Made by a program: the position numbers and the translations under genes. A model generated the notes under the pieces. The model made no database searches. It worked only from the letters and a program-made list of their open reading frames with translations, and was not told the origin of the DNA. From NCBI GenBank assembly GCA_011319805.1, contig SJRY01000050.1, forward strand, positions 434,001-498,000: a DNA stretch of 64,000 bases, given 5' to 3'. Each line of letters begins with the position of its first letter. Position 1 is the first letter of the stretch. Positions 32,777 through 45,783 of this stretch are shown piece by piece. The DNA comes from Macrocybe gigantea. Its lineage: Eukaryota > Basidiomycota > Agaricomycetes > Agaricales > Callistosporiaceae.

Positions 32777-34474
32777 TCATTCGCGAGGTGCGAACCAGTG
32801 AGTGCTCACCCCATGAGCCGATTGGCGATCAAGCAACACATGCAAACGGCCATCACGGAGCATGTGACGCTGTCGGAAACATACCCCACGTTTAAAAATC
32901 GTAGCACGGACAAAGATCAATGAATCACGTACTGTCCAAACTCTCTGATCGCTAACGATTTTCTTCAAATTTGGGACGCCGCTCATCACGAATTTGACAC
33001 CTTCGGACGTTAGAGAGGGCCGAGGCAAGTGGTCTAGATGCGCATCCACGTCTACAACAGTGAGAAGACTTCGTGAGCGTGCCAGGGCGCTTGTATACGA
33101 GGACTAAACAAAGAGCACATGAGGAACACATGATCATTCGCGGGAAAAAAAAAACAAGCTGACGATATCTTTTGTTGGCAGTAACAGTGTCAGATGTTCA
33201 AGCTCCGTGGATCTTTCACAAATAGCCTTCACAGAATATTCTTCAACTGTACAGTCGAAGAAGGCCAGCCTCCGCAGACTGGAAGCATGGGCGTCTAAGA
33301 CCAATTCGACGAATGGATGGGGCAATGGCCCCTTTAGGTCTGAAACCTTGACGGAGAAAGAGCAAATAGGTGGTGACGAAGATCTGACGTGTGACAGAAC
33401 CGCGGACAGGGTAGGGGAAACAGGGTTAGTCATGAGATTCGCTCTAACATCAAGCGCCAGGTGTCGAAGGTAGAGGAGGTTTGAGGGTAACATCTTCACA
33501 TCAGCATTTTGATCCTGTTGGAGCTCATCCATGAGAATGCCAAGCACTTTTGTGCACGAAGAACATACCGCTGTGCTTGCTGTGAATGCTAAACTTTCCA
33601 ATCTCGGAGTATACTTGGTAAGGCGAAGCACAGCCTGATGATTGACGTTAGGACAAGCGATGACGTGGAGTCCCTGGAGTCTTGGGAGCTGAGAAAGAGC
33701 AGCTTCAAGAACACATTCATTCAGTTGCGTTGACATCTATGGACGATCAGGGGATGCCAAGTAACAGTCTTGACTAGCCTGTACCACTCACGTATAATGT
33801 TAAACTGGTCAACGTCCTCTCCAGGGATTGCGTCCAAGAGGGCAATATATCCATTACATTCCAAGAGCCATTATCCAGCGTCAGACTCTGCACCTGCTTC
33901 AGCTTTGCCAGTATCTTGGCCTGCTCTGTGGTGAGCTTGGCATGCACGCGCAATTCCTCCAACCCCGTCTTCTCTTGCAAGACAGCCAAGAAAGCGGGTA
34001 GACTCTCCTGTGTATAGGTGAAGGAGCGAAGATTTTCGCAATATCGAATGGCTTTGACGCAGTCTCGCACGAAAGCCGGTTGGACTTGGTCGCGTTGCAT
34101 AGGGGTAGCTCTTATGTCTAAGGATGATAAAAGAGACATGGTAAATCAAAAGGAAAATCCAAGCGGCGCTCCTAGATCATACCAACGTTTCGGACGTGGA
34201 CTGCTAATGCTGGTCTGGAGACGATGGTAGCGAAGGCCGTTCCGATCTTCTCAGCTGCATCAGACGAGCAATATGAAGTCTATCCAGCGATATAGTGCAC
34301 CTTGGGATAGCGTTTAGCATGATGGAGGCGGAATGCCAAAGTCCTGTAAAGCCGCGGTATCGCGCCTGCCAGGAATGCCTTGCTCACGAGGACCACCGCT
34401 GGAAGGTCTTTCCCGGAAAGGGAGGCAAAGATAAGCTCGAGGATGTCGAGATTCAGGTTGTCAGCAGAGACCAT
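32777..34474 (-). CDS. F-box-like leucine-rich protein
   Basis: Probable substrate adaptor of an SCF ubiquitin ligase. It starts at ATG 34474 and an F-box-like segment follows at once (LDILELIFASLSGKDLPAVVLVSKAF). The remainder has repeated leucine-rich strand-helix units such as LEELRVHAKLTTEQA, VQSLTLDNGSW, LQGLHVIACPNVNHQAV and LRRLAFFDCTVEEY. Exons are joined by short introns near 34310, 34180-34120, 33790-33740 and 33180-33100; the first uses an acceptor four bases after a more obvious CAG. The 3' end is uncertain. The open frame runs to 32777, but its last 50 codons are Arg/Cys-rich and may be unspliced intron. F-box proteins with LRRs are numerous in basidiomycetes, so no specific role is implied. 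Confidence 0.68.
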
Positions 34475-34741
34475 GTTGCTAGACAAAACGATGCCGAGGT
34501 CGCTGTCGGCTACCTGCCCTGGCAGGGACTGATGATTGCATTACGACAATCATGTAAACACGTTACAATCTCCCATAGTGGCTACTATACATTTCTCAAG
34601 ACAAACTGATGCTACACTAATGCTCGCCCAAATCCATAAAGTCAGACGCGTAGTCAGTCTGAGTGGCTTCCTTTCCCGGGCTCACCAAGGAAAACAACGT
34701 TTGATTGTTCTTTTCTACGTTGTCCTAGAGAACTCGTAAGT

Positions 34742-37104
34742 TTAAAGACGGCTCGCAACTGTTGACCGGCTGACCACTAGTATCTGAGGCCAGACAGTTG
34801 GATCTTTCAATTCCTCATCGCCGAGATGTCGACTATAGAAGAGCATATATGGCCCAGCGCCTAAATGGACACCGGTAGAATCAGTCAAAACCATCTCTTC
34901 TGGCACCTATGGGGTTCGGTTGTAAGCAGTAGCTGAGACACAAGTTGTGCAAGATTCATACCTCCGTTACAGCATAGTCGATGGTTTTCCACCACGTTCC
35001 CTGCGTGTCTTGAACATAAGAGTAGATCTGCTTGCGACCTGGGAGGCCTGTATGCATCAGGACCGCACGAAGGTCATACTGAACCACATCATTAAGTATG
35101 ACTGTATCAGAAGCTAAGCTGGGCAACTTACCCTGTGCTTCTGGAGCTCAGAGTCATCGAAAAGATGAGCTGATTCTTCACGTAGTTTTTCTATCTTCTT
35201 ATCGATTTCTGGTGACTTCGTCAGTAACGAAGGGCTTTGCCTAGAAGGTGCCATTACCTGCCACGGTTTTCAGAAGCGACTCGAGGACATTCTTCAGCTT
35301 CTTCGTCGTACGGGTGATGGTGTCTTGGCGGACACTATCTCCTTTTGACTCAGCGACATGCTCGTAGTAATGCAAGGTGGTCCTCAGATCCTTAATCGTA
35401 TCCCTATTCTGAAGAAATCTGAGAACGGAGAGCGGAGGCTCAAGATAGAGCACTTACATTACAATTGGTAATAAATTCCCTCTGTTTCGTAAGAGCATCT
35501 ATTTCCGCTACAATTTCACGCTTCCGAGTCCGTTTCTGGTGCGCAGTATTTAGGTTCTCGACCAAAAATTGATCCAGATAGATACTCCGCGGATACACGA
35601 AACAGTCGGCGGAGGTTCTCATTGTGGAGCCGAAAGATTGATACGGGGTAAGCCCCTTTAAGTGAAAGAAGAATGCTTGAGATGGTTCAAAGATGACGTT
35701 GTGCACTGAGCCGCTCTCTGTATATCGGGACAAGGTCGTGGAGAGTCGAGAAATGAGATCCCGCGGTACAGGGCCATGCCCTGTATCGACGTTCACAATA
35801 GATGTCCGTGGGTGAAGCCTTTCAATTTTGGGAGTCGTGCCATGGAATTCAGCTTGGCCGTGAAAGGGTTGAAAGAGATGGACACTGCAATAAGGCAGAG
35901 TTTTAGATAAGGACACCAAGGACGAGGCCAACGAGATTACTCCAGTTCATCCTCGGTCCGTTGACCATTCAGCTGTCGCTCAATAAAGTCGCCCAGATTC
36001 TCCAAGAATGCTAATATCAAATATTTGTAAGGGAAACGCTGACTAGGGATGAGATAACGACATACTGGCTGTGAGCTCGCCCAATGTATCAGTCGAACCG
36101 TTCCAAAGTAGAGGGTTCATAGTAGGTAATACTTCTTTATCAACGATACATGACAGCTGCGCAAGGTCGAGGTTTGTAAAAAGTTCGCTCAAAGCCCAGA
36201 TGAAGTGCTCTGGAAGGGCAGGATAATTAACGGCGGCCGGGCTCTGGACAGATCTGATGTCTCACCAGGTGTGTCTCGGGAAACGGTTGACGGATCAGGC
36301 AACTGGAGATTAGCAACGCCTTTTCGGACTTGAGGAACGTGAAAGAGTGCTTGTAAAGCCTTGATCAAGAGGTGTCAGGCAAGCCCTCCAAAGAAACAAA
36401 TAATGCCCACGAAAGCAGCATATGTGATTGAAGCAACCTCAGCGCGCAAAGCTATCGGTCTTGATAAGAAACGAGAGTAAGATTGAAACTGCAAGGAGTC
36501 TCATTGCGCAAGGAACGGACCGTCCACCCTCCCGCAGCGTATTTTCGACAGGGAACGTATCCTGGTCTTCGGAGTGGAAATCCTCTAAACTGGCCTGTAT
36601 CGCGTCTTTGAAGATTCTATCCTCTGGATTCTCCTGCGGACCGATAGCTACCTACACCATGCGTTAGGTGGGTAAGAGCGTAAGACGGTAGTGGCGGAGG
36701 CTTGCATTCGCTGGTACCATTTGCCAGGCTGGGTCCGGCGCTCTGTCGCTTGGACCAAAATGCGGTTCCTGTTGGGTCTCCATGGAAAGCCGTATAGCAC
36801 GCGAGAAGTCCTCGTCATCGTCTGCGGTGAGATCTATGACGGGTGGCGTTCCTCTGTTGCTCGACGTGGCCTTGGACCTGGGATCAACACTTGAGGCATT
36901 CTGGCTGCCTGACGAAGTATGGCTCCACGATTCGGTCACTCCTTCACCTCTGTCTCCGCCCAGTATCGCCTCCGCAGCCTTCTGAACGTTGCCTTTGTGT
37001 TTCCTGAGGACCTTTCGGGCATCCTCCGGATCCACAACACCGCCCATCATTGCCGCCAAGAGCTCGACGCCTTCCTGTTCGATACGATCATCATGCGACG
37101 ACAT
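34742..37104 (-). CDS. UBA-UIM ubiquitin-specific-protease homologue, predicted inactive
   Basis: Resembles USP25/28-type deubiquitinases. Eleven exons close in phase, giving 603 residues: 37104-36718, 36651-36521, 36459-36411, 36359-36266, 36209-36066, 36010-35941, 35884-35458, 35408-35258, 35208-35132, 35078-34962 and 34906-34742. The N-terminus holds a UBA/CUE-like domain (ELLAAMMGGVVDPEDARKVL) and two UIM-like helices (DEDFSRAIRLSMETQ and DRIFKDAIQASLEDF). The peptidase domain begins RPIALRAEVASITYAAF then ALQALFHVP. Where active USPs have NTCYLNSxLQ, this reads SITYAAFALQ, so the catalytic Cys is Thr. In the His box, GRKQIYSYVQDTQGTWW has Gln where the catalytic His of GHY should be. The fold marker YDLRAVLMH and the C-terminal GAGPYMLFYS are intact. 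I infer a ubiquitin-binding pseudoenzyme. Confidence 0.82.
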
Positions 37105-37245
37105 TATAGAAGTTGAATGAATTTGAGATCACTGGTCATTCGACGCGGTATTGGACGCAAGAACCAGACCGCACACGTGATAGATAGCCTCGAATTCCTT
37201 TTTGGCTACTCACGTAGTGTATATACATTTTACACATACATAGTC

Positions 37246-39999
37246 TCATCCTTGGATCTCCTCATTACCGTATGCATTGCTTTTGTGTTTAGGTGTAAAG
37301 GTCCACGTCTCTGGAGCAGGCCCCAGGAACATCTCGGAAATTTTGACCCAGAGTCTGCTATCACTGCTGGCAAGAAGCGTTTCTAATCCAAAGAACAGTG
37401 AACCCATTTACATCGGATCCAATGTGGATAACAACACACCTAGATCATCCCTCCCTTTAAAGGCAGGTGCTCGCTCATTTATTCGACCAGGGAGGCGTTC
37501 AAGAAGTCCGATCGGAATGTAGCGGCATTGGAATGAGAGGGCTTCACACAGATACCTGCGAGTCGTGTTGACGCCAGTTGTATCGGAACCAAAATGGCTG
37601 AAAGATAAATTAATCAGAAGCTATGACCCTAGCGAACGACTTGGGCATACTTCAGTCCATACTCTGCATACTAATCATCAGGTTTTGTCAGTAATTTGAA
37701 ATGGGAAAAAAATAAGAAATAACCGACCATCCTGATCATATCTAGACGTTCACGAGAACTGATATCCCATTCTCTATGTTCCTTTATTTCCGTGAAGATC
37801 CAGGGCTTGATAAGTGCACCTCTTCCAATCATGACGCCATCCACTCCTGTTTTGTGCACGTTTGACCAGTAGTCTTCAGACGAGAAACAATCACCTCCGC
37901 CAAAGATTGGGATAGGTGGAACTGAAATGGATTACTAAGTTGAGTCGAGCTCTGAATGAAGAATACTTACGATCATCCTCGGCTTCTTTTTCCCGTACAG
38001 CTTCAACACACTCTTTAATGTAGTCCCAGTCCGCTAAACGCGTATATCGCTGTTGGCGTGAGCGACCATGCAGCTGTGAACGATTTTGAGACATTGCTTT
38101 TGGCCATGTCAATTTCGGGAGCATACAGCGAGGCACCCGGCATTCCACTCTGTGGCCAGACGTGGCATCAATTTGTGAGCAGTGTTACGACCATCCTTGA
38201 CGCCGGTGCGAAGCTTGAGTGTGACGGGTATTTCTCCCAATGCCCTGTTCATTCCAATGAGTATTTTTCCGAGTTTTGCAGGAGCGTCTAGGACTGTCAA
38301 TTAGACAGTAAATATTAAAGTATAGAAAGGTGCAGCTGTTCTCGTACGTGCAGATCCGCTTCCTGTCTTGAAGACGAGATCGATTGGACAACCGCAATTG
38401 ACGTCGACGAAATCTAAATTGCTTCCGCACTCCTTTGCAAGAACCTCCGCCGTAGGTACCAGGGACGACGGCTTGTTACCTGCGACTTGTACACCAAAAA
38501 TTGCTTCGGAAGGATGTCTTCTAACCAGAGACCACTCCTCTTTGGAACCCTGGAGAAATGACGTAGCCAAACCCACTGTAGAGTGCCCGAATTAGCATGG
38601 CCGGCATCGTTCTGTGGTGTTCGGTATGTACTTTCGCCACATGTAATATCTGCACCGTATTTGACGCAGAGCCGGCGGAAGGGCTGAAACGATTTATCAA
38701 AGCCTAGAAAACAAGTTTAATAGGACTCACTAGATTCCCAACGGTAGTTAGAGGAGCGAGATCTGAGTGTGTCACTTAGTGCTAAAGGCAAGTTGTGCAT
38801 GACAGCCCTTACATGTTTTTCCAGACCAATGCAACCTTTTCTTTTCACTAAATCGTGTTTGCACGTCAGGAGAGTCTTTCTGTGAGGAAAGAGACGATTC
38901 CGCCGTTCGCTGCTGAACGATCGCATCTGGATTTTGTGATGACTGAACACTCGGCATCGATGCGGCAGCATTCTGGGTCTCAGGCTGTTGTTCTGGCTCA
39001 TGAACAACCTCGAGCATCTTTGAGTCTTCTTTGTTCCGGTTTTCCGTATCGTGCTCTTGCAATTCAGTCACGTACTGCTCGGAAATTGGTATCGGGTACT
39101 AAAATTCAAGTTCCAGTCAATTGTCGCATAGAGATACGCGATGACGGAGGGCTCACCTTTCTCGATCTCAACATTTTGTGCACTTCAGCTCCCACGAAAT
39201 TCAGTTCCGCTTGGGTCGTCGCAGCCACTGCTTTTTTCTCTTCGTCTACGACTACTTCAAGGCCGCCATCTTCTTTTGTGCGCACATGCCCACCGAGAAA
39301 TCGACACTTCAAGCCAAATCTATGGATGAAGCTAGCGTTAATGTCGTGTAACGACGCTGACACCAGAAGCGCACCTGCACTTGCCCATTTCTGCAAAAAT
39401 GGGACAAATAGTATTCAAATGCACAGATGCATATTGTGAGTGTGGTGCATCAGCAGAGGCAGGGGTGTTTCCACATGGAGGAGCAGCAAGTATCTCTGAC
39501 ACTTGAGGAATTCGAATGTCTGCAGGTTTCGCCAAGAGATACGCTGGAATATCATGAGTGAATCGACACCTTTGAATGAGACACAGTTAGTGTTTCAATG
39601 ACTTAAGACTAGAAACTGCACAAGCAGCACACACTCAGAGCCATATTCACAGACTGCGCCGTTCGCGATTCTCCAGCATAAATCCAATTCATCCTTCATC
39701 TTGCCGAACCTACGACCTTTGTTGGTGCCTCGTTGCGCTTTTTTCTGCCGTTTTGTCAATCTGACTCTCGAAGGTCCGTGCAGCGTCTTTTCTTCTTCGT
39801 CTCCGCTCCTCGTTCCGAGCCCGTTGTGAGCATGGGCGGTTGATCCTTCGGCAACGTCGTCATCGGGGACCGTCACAGCACTCGATCCAGAAATATGGAG
39901 CAGATATCTTACTGTCACGTTGTAAAAAGCGTCAGAACAAGATTGAAATTGCACTTACTCTGCTTTTACAGGCGCTGTTCCAGGAGGAAACGCCGACAT
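37246..39999 (-). CDS. DUS3: tRNA-dihydrouridine(47) synthase DUS3
   Basis: Flavoenzyme that reduces U47 in the variable loop of cytosolic tRNAs. It starts at ATG 39999 ([14 protein letters not shown]) and ends at TGA 37248-37246, over about a dozen short exons. Two CCCH zinc fingers come first: [20 protein letters not shown] and [21 protein letters not shown], a DUS3 hallmark. A charged linker precedes the TIM barrel, with [52 protein letters not shown] (catalytic Cys), [30 protein letters not shown] and [16 protein letters not shown]. The C-terminal helical domain follows. The join after GCLA uses GTATGC...CACAG. The FMN-phosphate strand reads [11 protein letters not shown]. No frame break was seen. 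Confidence 0.92.
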
Positions 40000-40143
40000 T
40001 ATAACAAACACGAAATCTAGACCAGGTCCCTTCAAGATCTAGGCGTGGAAAACGAAAAAGTTGGTATTGACAATTGTTTATATCGGTAGATGCAGATTAT
40101 TATGAAACTACGACATTGCCGATCTACTTTCAAGAGATACTAT

Positions 40144-41884
40144 TTACGCTGCTGGTCGACGTGATGCTCGACCCTTTCTGTCCCTGTAAAAAACAACATC
40201 ACCTGCCAGAGTACGGAGGTAATGAGTATTTGGTCAATTGCTAGAAGAAGATGCGTACCCTCGTCGTCGACAAATTGACAGTCATTGTAGTTCGACCATA
40301 GGGCCCGGAATATCGGCTTGTCTGACGACACATAATGATCTCCAAGGAGCTCTTTTAAGTATCCTGTTGCTTCTTCTCCATGATCTATAAAATTCGGATA
40401 ACTCGACTGCCGCTACGACAAAACCGCTCAGAACGTACAAAAAGGCATTTTGGGAAAAAACTAAGGCCAAAAACATTATGCACTGAAACTACGGAAAGTA
40501 TACACAGGCCGAAACTCACATGATGGACGACGTGGAAATGCGCCACGTCGTGGAGGAAAAAGCGGCCTTGCCAGCCCAGAGCTTGTCTATCAACAGTTGC
40601 AGCGGCACCTCGCGAAAAGCTCCAAGCTTTGGACCGATAATGAGGAATGATGGGGTCCGTGTGGTGGAGGTAAGTGATTAGTATGACTGCTCAGAATGTT
40701 GACTATGAGAAGATTGTAAGACAGTCAAGGCGAGGCAAAACCAACACCAATGTGTAACCTCGAGCCACGGAATTAAGTAGTACTTGATGACGTTCCACGC
40801 ACCACAACGGTCCACGCAGAGGCTGACAGCCCAAACCATGCATGCAATTCCAACGTTAGAGAGGATGACGGCGTTGCGCTGAGATCTCGTGAACAGGATG
40901 GAATTCGCTAGGTTTGCTCGTCTACCACTTGTCGAGACAGAGTATTGGTGCACTTACGGTCAAAGTGGTTAGTCCACTTGGGATAGGATTTCTGGCCCGA
41001 GACGTTGCACACTTGCGTGGACATCAATAAGTCAAGGGTTGGTTCAAATATGTTATCGGGTGACCATCGGACTTACGCAGATATGCCGGAAAGGCTAGAA
41101 GCTGCTGGCGAACTAACATGAACAGTGTGTATATTGGAGTGTCTCCGAAGACCTCGTCGTAATCGAAGTGGGAATCGCCTTCCTTTGGGAGACCTAAGTC
41201 GGACCTTGTTTTCGGAATATAGACTTCATCTCGCTCAATTGATGCGTGATTGCTGTGATGACGATGGTGTGATATTTTCCAACTGAAGTATGGTGTCCAC
41301 AAGAACGTATGCAAGGCCTATCGTCGGAGTTGAGAATGATTTTTGAGAACTGGTGCCTTAAAATCATACAAATCCAATCACGTCATTGAGCAGCCGATAT
41401 TCAGAAAAGGCTCCATGTCCGCACTAGAAAAATCAGAGGTTAGAATGAAGATAATGTAATAGAAGCAGAGTAACCTCATGGCCAATAACCCATAGTCCAG
41501 TGAAAACGAGTCCTTGAAACCACCAACTGTATGGGTCAGTTTCCGTCAGTGTTTTTGTCCCGTAACATACTATAAGCACCAGGCCCCCCATCGAAAAACT
41601 TCCAAGAGGACGTGATCGGACACGATGCCACTAATGTTCCGGAGCGTAGAATCAATCTTGGTCGCGTACCACCATAGAGAAGCCGCCAAAATTATGTCTC
41701 GACCGAGATAGAGCAAACCGCGGCGCATGTCTCGCACGAAAAGCCGAGCAGGAATGGCGGCGCGAATTTCCTGAAGGGACCTGACCAGGGCTACGTTTTG
41801 AGTGCGCTTGCCACGGTAAGGATAATGCGCAATTGCTCACCATGAGAGAGGCACAAAAGCTGGGATGTCGTTTTCGGACGACAT
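40144..41884 (-). CDS. Membrane fatty-acid desaturase (Delta-12/oleate type)
   Basis: ER di-iron desaturase that introduces a second double bond into oleoyl chains. Start ATG 41884 ([15 protein letters not shown]) gives correct phase through the first intron into [20 protein letters not shown]; a longer upstream start did not keep frame. The three histidine boxes are [16 protein letters not shown] and HFHVVHH. Hydrophobic segments such as [15 protein letters not shown] lie around them. The C-terminus after a last intron reads [22 protein letters not shown]. At least eight introns interrupt it. The N-terminus is shorter than in typical Delta-12 enzymes, so an additional 5' exon is possible. 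Regiospecificity is inferred from family resemblance only. Confidence 0.85.
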
Positions 41885-43114
41885 TGACGCCCACAATGCG
41901 TTTTTGCGCGCACCTTTTCAGCGAAAGAGAAAACAGCTGGGGCAGGCCGGACGGGCATCTGAAGCGACCTATCTTTATAGGTTTTATACAGTTGGGCATT
42001 CCTATTGAAGGAACGCGACTCACACGCAGACTATCCGGATTGACACCGTAACGAGGGCCGTGAACGGCACAGCACATAAAATTTTGTGTGCTTGTTGTAG
42101 GGTGCCGCCGAGGTCATATCCTTCTTCCTGGTCGCCACGGAGTTAATCACACAGAAATACTAAAAGCGGGGGAATAACAGACGCAGATGGGCATTCCTTC
42201 AAATTGTTATAGGCACGGTTTTGGAATGTGTATATGCTGGATCGAGCACGGCATCTCCGGCCGACGGAAAGCTTCGCTGAACGAGTTCCACGCTCCAGGC
42301 CCGACTGCCCAGAAAAGGGCGCGGATTTGCGCGATTTGCACGCTGAATGGGGGGGCCTGGAGCTTGGAAAAAGAAGAACAGACGGAGCAACAGAGACAAC
42401 TTCGTCGTCAAGCGGAGCTGAGCATCCAAAATCGCTGAATCGAATTGTTTCAAACATACATACACGTCAGTTCAGGGTTTGAAATTCGCCCGTTTTGACG
42501 TGTGGCATTTCTCCGAGCTTGGTTGGTGACCCTGTTTTCAATCTTCGGACGACCACGATTTGAAGGAGATGTCGCGACCAGCGCGGTGGGTTCTCCGCAA
42601 AAGACATCTGGCCATCAGCAGACACGGTTGTGCGATTTCAAGTAGACGTTGATCATACCATTCACATATCGTTCGCACCCACACGTTGATAAACATTTTC
42701 ATTTCATTTCTCCGCGTCGTAACAAATTTAAAACGACGTAGATCTGCGCCATATGAAATGCCACATATACGCAATGTGGCAGGTCATATGTTGGAGGCCC
42801 ATACACTAGCATGAGGGATTTCGTAAAGTATTTGGGGAATTGAATAGCTCGTAAAAATATGAATTCTGGAAGAAAATATAAAAAGAGTCAATTGTATGAA
42901 ATGTCTTCAGCTTGTCGGTTGAAAAGTTCGTTCGTCAATGGATGAAGACCTGCAGAATGGAATTCTAGGGTCGTGTTTTATGGTTTGGGCAAGAAAAATA
43001 GTTGAAAGATGGAGAAGTGGGAACGGCAGGATCATGAACGGCAAAACGTAAATGAAAATGTCGCGTCAATCCGGGAAAATCGTCGGAAGCGGAGCGACCG
43101 TTGTGGGAGAGCTT
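41885..43114. other. 1.2-kb intergenic region, no gene seen
   Basis: It lies upstream of the desaturase and downstream of LCB2. Three overlapping plus-strand frames and two minus-strand frames around 42143-42482 overlap each other in a GC-rich patch and look like chance openness; none has family likeness. The part at 42780-43000 is AT-rich. It likely contains the desaturase promoter. Confidence 0.45.
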
Positions 43115-45450
43115 TCACATCTGGACGAGCTCCACCGCTCTCTTCACGATCTGTTCGATATCCCACCGCTCTCTCTTCGGCAACCCATGCTTGATGTCCA
43201 AGAAATCGCCAATCTCGTCGCAAGCTCTCAAAACGAGGTCGACATCCTCTTTGGTATGCGCAGCGCTCACGCAGAAGCGCACGCGGCTGGTCACCAGCGG
43301 CGTGGCGGGGTACGCTACGACAACGACGATGATGGGCGTCTTGCGATCCTTCATCATGCGGTGGAACATGCCCATCTTGCCTGGGTTGAACAGCAACAGC
43401 GGCACGATCGGCGACGATGGGTCGCCGTACGTGATGAACCCGAGCTTCTTGAGCCCCGCGTGGAGGTATCGCGAGTTGAACGCGAGACGGCGAAGGCGCG
43501 AGCGGCCTTCCGCACCAGAAGACAGCGCGGGCGGGAGGTGCAGCCACGATGGGAGTGCACTCTGGGGCGCCGGGCCAGGATGGACGTAGGGCATTTCAGG
43601 AGCCGGGGAGGGTGATGATCCGGTAAGGAGGCCCGAGACAGGAGACGGCATCGAGATTGACGGCACGGTGACGCCCATGATGCTCGCCATGCTCGCGACT
43701 ACTTGCGTGAGGACTGGCGGCGTCATTGCTTCCGCATAGGGGCCCAAATGCCCCGAAGCCGGAGACGATCGATGATTGTTTTGCTCGCGGCGATGTAGCC
43801 GCCAGCGGCGCCGAACGACTTTGTGAATGTGCCCATGAGAATGTCGATGGAGCGAGGGTTGATATTGAAATAGTCGGCAACACCGCGGCCGTGCGGGCCA
43901 AGTGCGCCGATGGAGTGTGCCTCGTCAACAAACAAGAAGAACTGTTTCAAAAGCCATGTCAATCAGGACCAAATGACGACGGGGTGGGGCGAGACGCACC
44001 TTGTACTTCTTTTTGAGCTCCATGATGGCCGGTAAGTTGACCATAGTGCCCTCCATACTATACAGCCTTCCACAATATGAGAATTTTCTTCCAGGGCCGA
44101 TGTGTCTTGGGCTGTCCTTGGCTAATGACCTCCCTCAGGAGCGACTCGAGGTTTTCCATATCATTATGCTTGAACATACGCACGTTCGCGCCACTGAGTC
44201 GGACACCGAACCTGATCGAGGCGTGATTGAGCTCGTCGGAGATGACAAGGCACCCTTTGTTCACGAGGGCCGGGATGTATGCCGAGTTGGTCGCAAAGCC
44301 CATCGAACTTATGAGCGCGTCCTCCATGCCCACGAACTTTGCCACCAGCGCCTCGCTGATCTTGTGCAGATCGCTCGTGCCTGCCTCGAGCCTTGCGCCG
44401 CACGTCGAGATACCGTACCGGCGGATGGACTCCTCCACCGCGTCCGCGCACCCGCCGCGCGCCTGCGCGAAGCCGAGGTAGTTGTAGGACGAGATGTTGA
44501 GCGCACGCGTGCGTGTGCCGGTGTAGATCTGCGTGCGGTTGTAGTCGGGCGAGTAGCGGTCGAGCAGCTGGATCGTGCGCCCCGCGACGCCGGTCACGGG
44601 CTGGGAAAAACAATCGTCCATTCGCGCCTTGAGGCGCCGGGTATAGAAGGAGTCAAAATCAGAGTTGAGTGGAGCGTAACCCTGCATGGAGAATAGCCAT
44701 ATTTGAAAATGGAGAGGGAAGCGGTCAGTTATGACGCAAGAACGAACGAGAAAAAAAAAAAGCGGACGGAGTGAAGGGTGTCGAACGATCGGGAACGACC
44801 CCAGATTAGGCAGCAGCCGCGCGGCGGGAAGATAACAGAAGGAGGAAGCCATGGGGTAGCGGCTCGGAGGGGAGGAAAACGGCACTCACATCGTGGGGTA
44901 TCAAGTGATGATAAGCAGACGAGTTGAGACGTTTTCCAACAAAGTCGCGTATGTGACCGATAATAATAAGGATGATATAACTTATGTACGTCGAAAAGAG
45001 GATGTAGTACGGCGGCTCCAGTTCTTCGTTGGGCGGGACGGGCTGACCAGGCGGATGTTGAGACGTAAGCCGGAACTCGTCATTCGCGCAGTGCCCAAAC
45101 TCGGTGTGGAGCGTCGAGAACACTTCCTCTGACGTCGGCGGGCGCGCGGGGAGCGCGAGGCCGTCTGCGTTGTCATCGTTCTCTGACTCGTGCAGAACCG
45201 TGTCCTCGGAGGACGAGGTGATGCTCGACGAGAGCGACAAAGCGGGTGTGGACGTGGGCGGGGACTTGGCGGCTGCGATGGCGTGTCCATTACCGCGTGC
45301 GCGGGCGTCTGCCTGGGAGAGGGCAGAGAGGTACGAGGCGGCGGACGGGATGGGAGACATGGACTGGGAGGAGCGCTTTTTGAAGATGGATTGGGACGAA
45401 GAGGACATGTTCAGAGCCATTGGGGATGGCAAGGGCGAGCTGGCGGGCAT
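43115..45450 (-). CDS. LCB2: Serine palmitoyltransferase subunit 2
   Basis: Catalytic PLP subunit of serine palmitoyltransferase, the first step of sphingolipid synthesis at the ER. It starts at ATG 45450. The N-terminus is Ser-rich and leads to [33 protein letters not shown] membrane sequence (one helix). The PLP domain carries [50 protein letters not shown] and the PLP lysine motif [13 protein letters not shown]. The C-terminal domain ends at TGA 43115. Protein likeness moves frame three times (about 44072, 44060 and 43775), each consistent with one missing base. Around the last break, [16 protein letters not shown] continues the enzyme. LCB2 is essential in fungi, so a disabled copy is unlikely unless a second copy exists. 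Confidence 0.92.
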
Positions 45451-45783
45451 GGTGGCTCGCGGTCAAGGCGAAGGAGGAAAAGAAAAGCAGTCGTCCGCCG
45501 TCGACAACGGTGTCAATGATGGGGACACTTTTCTAGACACGAACTCTGAAAAACTCTTATAAATTGGCGTTCACGTAAAACTTGACTCTTCTCCATTTGG
45601 CTTGACTCCGAAATCACCCTCGTCCGTCTCAGATCCATCCAAGATAAGCCAAAACTACCAAATGAATTAGATAGCACAACTAATTTGCAATTCCATGTTC
45701 TATATAATGTCTCAAAAGAAAAGAAAAGAAAAACTAGCCAATGTCCATCAAAGAGGGTATCGACGTCTAGCAATCATGTCTAC

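Noticed and set aside
42143..42482. Overlapping frames on both strands upstream of the desaturase
   Set aside because: Five short frames share one GC-rich patch, which is expected by chance; none has motifs or splice support.
43052..43615. Plus-strand frame of 187 codons
   Set aside because: It is antisense to the LCB2 C-terminal domain, which is strongly supported on the minus strand.
43115..45450. LCB2 as a pseudogene because of three frame breaks
   Set aside because: All catalytic motifs are conserved on both sides of each break, the gene is essential in fungi, and the same one-base pattern affects many neighbours. Sequence error is more likely.
45104..45562. Long plus-strand frames of 109-152 codons
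   Set aside because: They are the antisense of the GC-rich, Ser-rich N-terminus of LCB2, with no likeness to known proteins.
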